A DNA stretch of 64,000 bases, from assembly GCA_034190085.1 (NCBI GenBank), contig JAXHTS010000012.1, forward strand, positions 42,149 to 106,148. Direction: 5' to 3'. This DNA comes from Spirochaetota bacterium (lineage in GTDB: Bacteria > Spirochaetota > UBA4802 > JAFGDQ01). The notes beneath the pieces are model-generated. The model was not told the DNA's origin, searched no databases, and worked only from the letters and a program-made list of their open reading frames with translations. This document shows, one piece after another, positions 57,088-64,000 of the stretch (its first letter is position 1; each line of letters begins with the position of its first letter). The translations under genes and the position numbers were made by a program.

Positions 57088-58430
57088 TTATGGATATAGC
57101 TGAATCCATCTTCCATGGAAATATCCTGAAGGTTCTTTTTTCGCTGAATCAGTATTGGGGGGATGACTCAGGTAGTGCCCACCAAGTTTACCGCGAATTT
57201 TTTCCATATCTGCATCAAACCAATCACCTTTGAAGATCCCACCAGGAATTTGAGGAACATCCCTATAATAACCCTTTAAGAATCCCTTAAACTCTCCATT
57301 CTTAGAAATGTATTTTCCATGAAAGCCCCCATTCTCATATTCGCCCTTTAAATATCCAGTTACCTTACCATAAATTGATTTCCAGGCTCCGTAAAAAATG
57401 GAATCCTCCTTCTCCCACATCCCTCTAAGAAAGCCATAAGCACAGATATCAGGACTTAGTTCGATTGCTTGAATAGAAACCGCATTCCCGCATCGGTCGA
57501 TAGGAAAGATACCATGAAAATTTGATAATTTAGCAATTGGAATACGAATAGTAATCGGTTTTGTCCTGAAAATGAACAATGGTGCCTCAATTTCATCAGG
57601 ATTACCTGGATCGATTTCGATATTATCATCCCCAGGATCAGTTATGTAAAATTGCTATCTTCATCTGATTGAATTGCTTTAGAAGTAGAATCTGCCAACC
57701 CCTCAAGTGTTTGAGGAAGATCTACATCATTATCAGGTTGATTTTCTATTGGTTTTATCACATGCAAGAGTTTCAATAAAACTCCATCGAAATGTGGTTT
57801 TGTCTTGGATACCCATTCAAGCGACTTATAGCATGCTAGTTCATCACATCTGGGTTTTATATAATCCTGCTTAGGCTCAAAAAGAATAGTCGCCCTTAAA
57901 TTAATACATCCATCCGTTACATAAGCACCACCCTCCCAATCTATCCATCCATCGGAATTGCCGCTATAGCAGTTATCCAGCTCTAGGTTGTCATCTAATT
58001 CACTATAAATGTTTCCTCGTAACTTGCCCCATGTAATTCGCACTATATATCGTTTTATATCCGCTGGTTCTACTATATTGAAAAGTTCAGGCTCTTCCTC
58101 TATCATGATTTCAGCATCAGTCAGATCATCCGCAAAGGGTGTGTCATCCTGCATAATTTATAGCTCCTTCATCCCAAAAGCTGGCTCTTCATCTGTAGGT
58201 TGATAAAGATTGTTGTTGATCGCAGAATCGGATTCTTGTATGAGATGCATCGGTTGATCGGCTTCATTACAAGCAGAGGTTAATAATACTAACTTAAGGG
58301 AACCTCTATTAATTAAATTTCTAACAATACCCTTATTCACAAACCCTGTGGAATCAGGTGTTTGCACAGGCTGGCAACAAAATATTTTTAATTAATAGAG
58401 GTTCCCATAAAATTGTTTAAATGTTTTCAT
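57088..58430 (-). pseudogene. Broken lipoprotein gene with G-x-W/Y repeats
   Basis: From GGAGG and ATG at 58430, MKTFKQF continues, after removing a 109-bp element and one 4-bp duplicate, as KLVLLTSACNEADQPMH, a short lipoprotein signal. The frame then meets a TAA before 58154 (MKEL, stop, then IMQDDTPFADD in the same frame) and shifts near 57650 to the last 163 codons. The end has MORN-like units: GFLRGMWEKEDSIFYGAW, GYLKGEYENGGFHGKY, GEFKGFLKGYY and GGIFKGDW. The middle is acidic. At least three lesions show it is dead; the native product would have been an outer-surface lipoprotein of about 430 residues. Confidence 0.72.
58298..58406. mobile_element. 109-bp MITE-like element with perfect 20-bp inverted ends
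   Basis: GGGAACCTCTATTAATTAAA at 58298-58317 is exactly inverted at 58387-58406. The interior codes for nothing. The flanks TTAA (58294-58297) and ATAA (58407-58410) resemble a 4-bp target duplication with one mismatch. Excising the element and one flank restores the lipoprotein reading frame. The end sequence recalls IS5-type ends but no parent element is in the window. Confidence 0.8.
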
Positions 58431-58517
58431 ACTTCCTCCTTTATAATTAAAACCTTTTAATTATAGTTATTTTACATTTTTTTTCAAAAAATTTTTTGAT
58501 ATTATATTTTTATTTTT

Positions 58518-58550
58518 GGGAGGGTTGGCGGGAACTGAGGCAAGTTTTTA
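58518..58550. mobile_element. Orphan IS1182-type inverted end
   Basis: GGG-AGGGTTGGCGGGAACTGAGGCAAGTTTTTA matches the ends of the dead IS at 4445-6180 over about 28 bases, without any transposase or second end nearby. It lies 14 bases from the wecC stop, with the inner side towards wecC. Probably a deletion remnant or a solo end. Confidence 0.7.
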
Positions 58551-58563
58551 CACACTCAATCGA

Positions 58564-59763
58564 TCACTTCACAACCCCACAGAAATCCAAAACGACCTTA
58601 TCAGGAACCAAGGTATAATTCCTGAACTCCCTATGTTTCACTAAAAATATAATAACATCCGCCCTTTCAAGGGCTTCTTCATAATCAACAAGTTCAAACC
58701 CATCTAGGGCATCAATATTTGGCTCTACAGTCAAAACATTATAATCTTCACTTATCAACTTCCTACATATCTTTAGCGCTGACGATTCTCTTAGGTCATC
58801 AATATCAGGCTTGTATGCAAGACCCATGCAAGCGACGACAACTCTAGTCTTATCAAACTTAGATAATTTCTCCACAATTTTTGCTAAAACCCATTCTGTT
58901 TTGTTAATATTGATTTCTCTTGCTGTTTTTATTATCTTTGAATCATCTTTGAAATCCGAAATAAGAAACCATGGGTCAACAGCTATGCAATGGCCCCCAA
59001 CTCCACATCCTGGCTGCATTATATCTACCCTTGGATGCTTACTGGCTAGATCAATGAGTTCCCAGATATTTATATGGGCCTTATCAGCAATAATGGATAA
59101 CTCATTAACAAATGCAATATTGACATCTCTGTAGGCATTTTCAACAAGCTTACACATCTCTGCGGTTTTAGCATTAGTTGTATGTAGGTCTCCTTTAACA
59201 AATATATTATAAAATGACATTGCTACTTTTGCTGATTTTTCATCCAGCCCACCGATAATCCTATCATTATGGGTGAGTTCATAAATCACTTGTCCAGGCA
59301 AAACCCTTTCAGGACAATAGGCAATATTTATATTATTCCTTAACTCTGGCATATTAGAAAAGATTATTTCTGACATCTTGCTCGTAGTCCCAATTGGACA
59401 TGTCGACTCGATTATAACTAGATTCCCCTTCCTCAAATATGGAATAATCCTTTTTATCGCTGATTCAACATAAGAGATATCCGGTTCAAAATTATCATTC
59501 AGGGGCGTTGGCACAGCAATTAGAAATACATCTGCATTAATAGGTGTAGTGTCAGCTATTAAAAAGCCATTCCCTACAACATTATTGACCAAACCATCTA
59601 AATCAGGCTCAATAATATGAATCTTCCCCTGGTTTATTGTCTCAATAACATTTTCCTCAACATCAACACCATGGACGCATATCTTTTTACTTGCAATTAG
59701 TGCTGCGGTAGGCAATCCAATATATCCTAATCCCATTATTACTACTTTAATATCTTTTTTCAT
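58564..59763 (-). CDS. wecC: UDP-N-acetyl-D-mannosamine dehydrogenase
   Basis: A 399-residue member of the UDP-glucose/GDP-mannose dehydrogenase family. It oxidises UDP-ManNAc to UDP-ManNAcA with two NAD. Marks are VVIMGLGYIGLPTAALIASK (NAD site), VFLIAVPTPLNDNFEPD, IIESTCPIGTTSKMSEI, ERVLPGQVIYELTHNDRIIG and the catalytic GCGVGGHCIAVDPWFLI with its Cys. The ERVLPG and DPWF patterns fit WecC, not UDP-Glc dehydrogenase. It follows wecB by 170 bases on the same strand and would supply an acidic amino-sugar for the surface glycan. Confidence 0.92.
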   Translation of the reverse strand: MKKDIKVVIMGLGYIGLPTAALIASKKICVHGVDVEENVIETINQGKIHIIEPDLDGLVNNVVGNGFLIADTTPINADVFLIAVPTPLNDNFEPDISYVESAIKRIIPYLRKGNLVIIESTCPIGTTSKMSEIIFSNMPELRNNINIAYCPERVLPGQVIYELTHNDRIIGGLDEKSAKVAMSFYNIFVKGDLHTTNAKTAEMCKLVENAYRDVNIAFVNELSIIADKAHINIWELIDLASKHPRVDIMQPGCGVGGHCIAVDPWFLISDFKDDSKIIKTAREININKTEWVLAKIVEKLSKFDKTRVVVACMGLAYKPDIDDLRESSALKICRKLISEDYNVLTVEPNIDALDGFELVDYEEALERADVIIFLVKHREFRNYTLVPDKVVLDFCGVVK

Positions 59764-59932
59764 GTTATAAACACCAACAATTTATCATCCTACCCCGGGA
59801 AAGGACTTTACCCTTAGACAAAATTATAATATATAACTATCAATAATTTGAATAATGTGCATAAAGCTTCAATATCCTTCATTTGCAAAATTACTTTGAA
59901 CCTCACTACAATTATCCCTATATCTACCAACC

Positions 59933-61060
59933 TCAATGCAAGAGATGTTGGGTTTTATTTATTATCTGCACAATTTTTTTACTACTTGTTCCATCACCAT
60001 ATGGATTTATCGCTTTAGCCATCGAATCATACGCTTTTTTATTATTCAATAACTTCAGGGATTCATTAACAATTTTTTGCTTCTCTGTACCAACGAGCAG
60101 GGCAGTGCCAGCATCTATCCCTTCAATCCTTTCTGTCACATCCCTCATTACTAAAACTGGCTTCCCTAACGATGGAGCTTCCTCCTGAATACCACCCGAG
60201 TCTGTAAGGACAAAATATGATTTATTCATCAACCATATTAAATGGGGATAATCTAACGGCTCAATAAGATGTATTTTTTCGATTCCACTTAGTATCCTAT
60301 TTACCGGCTCCCTAACATTGGGATTCAAATGAACAGGATAAACGATCTCAACATTATTGTTTGTTTCCGCTATCTCTTTTAGAGAATAACATATCTCCTC
60401 AAAGGGTTTCCCAAAGCTCTCCCTTCTATGTCCAGTAACCAGGATTATTCTATTAGAAAAATCAATAAAATCGAAATGATTAACATAAAGTCCCTTGTCA
60501 TGTTTTTTTATTATTTCTAGTCCCATAAATAACGCATCGATCACAGTATTGCCAACCACCCATACATTTTTATTTATTCCTTCATTGCTAAGGTTCTTTT
60601 TTGCCCTCTCAGTAGGAGCAAAATGGTATTCTGAAAGATGACTTGCCAAAATCCTGTTAACCTCTTCTGGAAATGGAGAATATATATTTCCACTCCTCAG
60701 TCCAGCCTCAATATGAGCAACCTTTATTCTATAATAAAAACCAGCTAAGGCCCCTGTTAAAACAGTTGTAGTGTCTCCCTGCACAAAAAGCAAATCTGGA
60801 CTATAATCATCAAGCACTTTTTGAAGTCCTTTTAGTGAATTAACAGTAACGTCAATAAGGGATTGTCCCTGCTTCATTATATCAAGATCATAATCAGGTT
60901 TTATTTGAAAAAAATCCAGAACCTGATCAAGCATTCCCCTATGCTGCGCTGTAACACACACCCTATTTTCAAAATCATCATTATTTTTCTGGATTTCTTT
61001 AACTAAGGGAGTCAACTTAATGGCCTCAGGTCGTGTCCCAAAAATAAACAGGGTTTTCAT
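59933..61060 (-). CDS. wecB: UDP-N-acetylglucosamine 2-epimerase (non-hydrolysing)
   Basis: A 375-residue enzyme converting UDP-GlcNAc to UDP-ManNAc. The sequence shows FGTRPEAIKLTPLVKEIQKN, FVQGDTTTVLTGALAGFYYR, VAHIEAGLRSGNIYSPFPEE and TDSGGIQEEAPSLGKPVLVM. The Asp, Glu and His of the active site in GDTTT, HIEAGLRS and the DSGGIQEE loop are present. Directly upstream of wecC, it makes the ManNAcA route complete. The pmbA gene ends 64 bases upstream on the same strand. Confidence 0.95.
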   Translation of the reverse strand: MKTLFIFGTRPEAIKLTPLVKEIQKNNDDFENRVCVTAQHRGMLDQVLDFFQIKPDYDLDIMKQGQSLIDVTVNSLKGLQKVLDDYSPDLLFVQGDTTTVLTGALAGFYYRIKVAHIEAGLRSGNIYSPFPEEVNRILASHLSEYHFAPTERAKKNLSNEGINKNVWVVGNTVIDALFMGLEIIKKHDKGLYVNHFDFIDFSNRIILVTGHRRESFGKPFEEICYSLKEIAETNNNVEIVYPVHLNPNVREPVNRILSGIEKIHLIEPLDYPHLIWLMNKSYFVLTDSGGIQEEAPSLGKPVLVMRDVTERIEGIDAGTALLVGTEKQKIVNESLKLLNNKKAYDSMAKAINPYGDGTSSKKIVQIINKTQHLLH

Positions 61061-61124
61061 ATATCACCTTCCTTGTCAAATTCAATGGAATTAGTTTGAA
61101 TTTACAAATAATGTACAACAACAT

Positions 61125-62420
61125 CTATTTGCCTGATATAGTCAAACCGCTAAAGTGTATCCACGGAAAGATGGCGCCTCCAAAATCAACCCTCTCCTTT
61201 GAGATATTCTTGATGTTATTGAACATCTGTGCCAGATTGCCAGATATCATTGTTTCTTTCAGGGGATATTGAATTTCCCCAGATTCGATGAAATAACTGT
61301 TTTTTACAACACCGGAAAAATCACCATTTTCGCTTGGATTCCCTCCTGAAAATCGACAGAGAAGTATACCCTTTTGGATTGAGTTAATTATATCTTCAAG
61401 GGATTCATCACCAGGATCAATGATATAAGCGCCTCCATCATTTACAGCTTTTGCTCTACCAGTTTTTTTTGAACCATATAGAGATAATAAAAAGGTTTTT
61501 AAAATCCCCTTTTCAATAATTGTGCTGTTTTGTACCTCATATCCATCTCCAGTAATAAAATACCCGTTTGCAATCTCTTCAGAGATTGGCTTTGAATGAA
61601 GTGTTAATTTCGGATCTGCTATGGATTTATTCAATTTATCCTTATATATCGAATTCTCAGTAATAAGAGAATAATCGCTTAAGAAATTGCGGGTAATTGC
61701 TGAAATAAAATCTCCCAGGCAGTCAGGTGTTACTAGCACATCTCCTATGATTTTATCTGTAAATGATCTTGAATTTATCTGTTCACTGGATTGCTTTAAA
61801 AGCCTATCTATTGAGCCAAAATCCTTTATAGGTTTATCGAGTTTTCTTGCTGAAAAACCTGAATGATTAAAAGATGATGTTTTTTCCCCATCCTTTGATG
61901 TAAACATTGCAGAGAAGTGATTGATCCCCCTTCTGGAGATAAAGTCGATTCCATTCGAATTCTGTATATAACTCTTTGCTTTTGTAAAATCAAGTATCAC
62001 CTGCTCCAGGATGGTTTTAGGATATTTTTCATTAGCATATTGCAGAAACTCCTTTAATTTGTCATACATATTATCAAGATCAGGATTCTTATCGCCAAGA
62101 TCAAACTCTTTAGAAGTCTGCTTCTCAGCTATATCATTTGCGCTGTCTGCCTCAGAAACCTTGGCAATGGCTATAACCATATCAATAGCCTCATCTATAG
62201 ATTCTTTATCTATTTTATTAAGAGAAATGGAGCCCTTTCTCTGATCAATGATTGCAACCATATGAAGATTTGTATCATAGGTTGTTCTTAAGAGATTTAC
62301 ATTATTACTTTCCACATTAAGTTCATTCTTTTCTCTATTCTGCAATATACAATGAGCCTTCTGAACCCCTAATTTTTGTAGAGAATCAATACAATATGTT
62401 ACTATTTCCTTTTCTTCCAT
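61125..62420 (-). CDS. pmbA: PmbA/TldE: non-catalytic subunit of the TldD/E protease
   Basis: A 431-residue protein of the PmbA/TldD family. It lacks the HExxxH zinc motif of TldD, as expected of PmbA (TldE), and carries GDVLVTPDCLGDFISAI, GYFITGDGYEVQNSTIIEKG, GRAKAVNDGGAYIIDPGDES and FSGGNPSENGDFSGVVKNSY. With TldD it forms a heterodimer that trims small peptides, including modified peptides such as microcin B17. It follows tldD by three bases, so the two are co-translated. Confidence 0.92.
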   Translation of the reverse strand: MEEKEIVTYCIDSLQKLGVQKAHCILQNREKNELNVESNNVNLLRTTYDTNLHMVAIIDQRKGSISLNKIDKESIDEAIDMVIAIAKVSEADSANDIAEKQTSKEFDLGDKNPDLDNMYDKLKEFLQYANEKYPKTILEQVILDFTKAKSYIQNSNGIDFISRRGINHFSAMFTSKDGEKTSSFNHSGFSARKLDKPIKDFGSIDRLLKQSSEQINSRSFTDKIIGDVLVTPDCLGDFISAITRNFLSDYSLITENSIYKDKLNKSIADPKLTLHSKPISEEIANGYFITGDGYEVQNSTIIEKGILKTFLLSLYGSKKTGRAKAVNDGGAYIIDPGDESLEDIINSIQKGILLCRFSGGNPSENGDFSGVVKNSYFIESGEIQYPLKETMISGNLAQMFNNIKNISKERVDFGGAIFPWIHFSGLTISGK

Positions 62421-62423
62421 AAA

Positions 62424-63803
62424 CTATTTCCCTCCAATATTTAGCCTGCATTTAATAGCTGGGCCGCCCATGCCAACAGGAATTGATTGTTTTTTCCCAC
62501 ACATCCCGCCACATTCCCAGGTCATATCATCGGATATCATGTTAACGGTTTTTAAAACATCAAAAGCTATCCCAGATATAGTGGTATTCCTTATGGCTCT
62601 TCCAACTTTTCCTTTCTTTATCTCATAACCAAGTACAATCCCAAACATAAATTCACTGGTTGAATCAGCCTGTCCATTCCCTGCCTTCATGAGATAATAT
62701 CCATCCTCTATAGAAGATATCATATCCTCTAATTTGTTATCACCTGGCAATATCGCAGTATTCCTCATTCTAATAATAGGCTCGTCGGAAAATTGATAGG
62801 CTCTTGCATTGCCAGTTAGAGCAGCATTAAAATGGTTTGCACTCTCTTTATTATGCATAAAAGACTTTAATATACCATCTTGAATAATAACCGCGTTATC
62901 AGCCGCTGTGCCCTCATCATCAACATATATCGGAACAGGACAAAGAGCGCCAAGGGCAGTGTTTGCAAAATCTACAAGGGTAATCAATGGACTTGCCACT
63001 TCTTTATTCAGGTAATCACTTGCCACAGAACCACCCATCACAATATCAGCTTCAGTGGTATGACCTATGGCCTCATGAGAGAGTATTCCTGCAAGATTAG
63101 CATCAAGAATACATTCATTTATCCCAGCTCTGGGGTATATACCCCCCACCTTTTTCAGAAGATGTTCATACTGAGCATCGATTTTTTCAAAGAGCCCATC
63201 TGGGGAAGTGAAATTATCCTCAAACTGTCCAAAACCACCATATACATCAAAGAGTTCAATCGGTTCACCATCGCTTTGAACAGTAAGTAATATGTATATA
63301 AAACTTCTCGGTATCATTGAATATAAGGATGACATATCAGATGTAACGAGCGATTTTTCCATATCCAAACAATTCAAGACAACCGTCCTTGAGCTTAGCT
63401 TGGAATAACCTTTAGCTATATAATTATCAATCTCTTTTACAAAACTAATCAATTCCCTCTGATCTTTTCTCTTTTTTGTAGTGGAATAATCTTTCACTGC
63501 CTTAGCGCTGATCTCAGGTAATCCTTTCAAGTCTCTTTTCTCCCTAGATTTCAAAAAATGGGCATTATCAGTGGCTTTTGTAACGACTCTCTTTACTGCA
63601 TCATCTGTAATGTTGGGATTGGATGCAAATCCCCAAGATCCATCGTTATAAACCCTTGCTGATACACCACTAATGGATGCTTTACTATTCTGTACAATAT
63701 TTCCATCAATCATTGCAATTCTTAAACTTCGATTCTCCTGAACTCTTAGTTCAGTATATTTTGTAAATAGTTCTGAATAAGAACTGATATCCTTTGTAAT
63801 CAT
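62424..63803 (-). CDS. tldD: TldD: zinc metalloprotease subunit
   Basis: The catalytic partner of PmbA. The HExxxH motif is seen in AGILSHEAIGHTTEADIVM, and the family Cys-rich end is WECGGMCGKKQSIPVGMGGP. The ATG at 63803 follows GGAG eight bases upstream; an in-frame start at 63926 would add 41 residues that read through a hairpin region and do not look like the family. Length from 63803 is 459 residues, normal for TldD. No candidate peptide substrate is beside it. Confidence 0.95.
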   Translation of the reverse strand: MITKDISSYSELFTKYTELRVQENRSLRIAMIDGNIVQNSKASISGVSARVYNDGSWGFASNPNITDDAVKRVVTKATDNAHFLKSREKRDLKGLPEISAKAVKDYSTTKKRKDQRELISFVKEIDNYIAKGYSKLSSRTVVLNCLDMEKSLVTSDMSSLYSMIPRSFIYILLTVQSDGEPIELFDVYGGFGQFEDNFTSPDGLFEKIDAQYEHLLKKVGGIYPRAGINECILDANLAGILSHEAIGHTTEADIVMGGSVASDYLNKEVASPLITLVDFANTALGALCPVPIYVDDEGTAADNAVIIQDGILKSFMHNKESANHFNAALTGNARAYQFSDEPIIRMRNTAILPGDNKLEDMISSIEDGYYLMKAGNGQADSTSEFMFGIVLGYEIKKGKVGRAIRNTTISGIAFDVLKTVNMISDDMTWECGGMCGKKQSIPVGMGGPAIKCRLNIGGK

Positions 63804-63892
63804 ATCATTACTCCCATGTTTAAATACTTTGACAAAAGTGAATCTTTCTAAAATAATCCCTCCGTAGGTTATTTTGGCGCAGTCAACAACCA

Positions 63893-63939
63893 CCCCCACC
63901 AGAGGTGGGGGCTTGATGAGCCCCATAGGGGCTTTTTTT
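63893..63939 (+). terminator. Double hairpin with T-run beyond tldD
   Basis: CCCCCACC-AGA-GGTGGGGG (63893-63911) is followed by AGCCCC-ATA-GGGGCT (63919-63933) and a run of Ts. The T-run makes it a plus-strand terminator, although no plus-strand gene precedes it in the window. A short plus-strand RNA antisense to the tldD leader, or a relic, is possible. Confidence 0.55.
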
Positions 63940-64000
63940 ACTCAGCTAAAATAGTTTTCCTTGATTCTCTAATCTATCAAGTTTATCCTGATCTTTTATA

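Noticed and set aside
63804..63926. 41-residue N-terminal extension of TldD
   Set aside because: A good ribosome site precedes 63803 and the extension runs through a hairpin region with no homology to the family.
63910..63938. CTTGATGAG followed by a CCCC/GGGG stem, similar to a hammerhead ribozyme core
   Set aside because: The core needs CTGATGA and GAAA after stem II; here there is an extra T and only Ts follow the stem. An intrinsic terminator explains it better.

Overview
The window is 64 kb of AT-rich DNA (roughly one third G+C by eye) from a Gram-negative bacterium. An outer-membrane phospholipase, many lipoprotein-type signals, a Wzx/O-antigen-ligase polysaccharide locus and a complete Bat operon imply an outer membrane. 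Loose lipoboxes, a Leptospira-like PilZ protein and the Bat operon fit a spirochaete or a related lineage. That placement is inference; no rRNA or tRNA gene was found in the window to fix it.

Layout. 1-3.3 kb (minus): a housekeeping string eno - ftsB/divIC-like - DUF501 - divergent YrdC protein, an order that resembles the eno-divIC-DUF501 order of actinobacteria. 3.4-6.2 kb: outer-membrane phospholipase A (pldA), an integrase-core scrap touching its stop codon, and a dead IS1182-type element with both inverted ends. 6.3-15.5 kb: a guaB of eukaryotic sequence type, a CsgG/FlgO-like lipoprotein, an N-formylglutamate amidohydrolase-like enzyme, a 56-codon Lys/Glu-rich protein with its own terminator, a PilZ protein, tsaB-tsaE (t6A tRNA modification), and an AraC-GyrI regulator. 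15.6-23.9 kb (minus): a complete eight-gene moxR - DUF58 - BatD-like - batA - batB - batC - batD - batE operon behind a near-consensus promoter.

24.5-54 kb: a long surface-polysaccharide region, visibly more AT-rich in its middle. It holds a radical SAM/SPASM protein, five sugar-transfer or pyruvyl-transfer genes, an O-antigen ligase/polymerase, an FG-GAP protein, a Wzx flippase, a PaaK/CapK-type adenylating enzyme, a GNAT protein, a heparinase II/III-type lyase and a secreted beta-helix protein. A plus-strand set follows: two more PaaK-like ligases flanking an exported N-terminal-nucleophile (Cys) hydrolase, then a frameshifted CapA lipoprotein and a DegT-type aminotransferase. Decayed elements (tyrosine recombinase, IS110, a DUF1670-like gene, an ELW-repeat lipoprotein) punctuate the region.

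54-64 kb: an AMP-forming acyl ligase, a VOC protein overlapping a KDPG-aldolase gene, a lipoprotein pseudogene whose signal peptide is split by a 109-bp MITE-like element with perfect 20-bp inverted ends, an orphan IS1182-type end, wecB-wecC (UDP-ManNAcA supply for the surface glycan), and the pmbA/tldD protease pair. The most system-like unexplained unit is the PaaK - Ntn hydrolase - PaaK - CapA - aminotransferase set at 46.7-54.1 kb, which looks like a pathway that activates and transfers an acyl or aryl acid at the cell surface.
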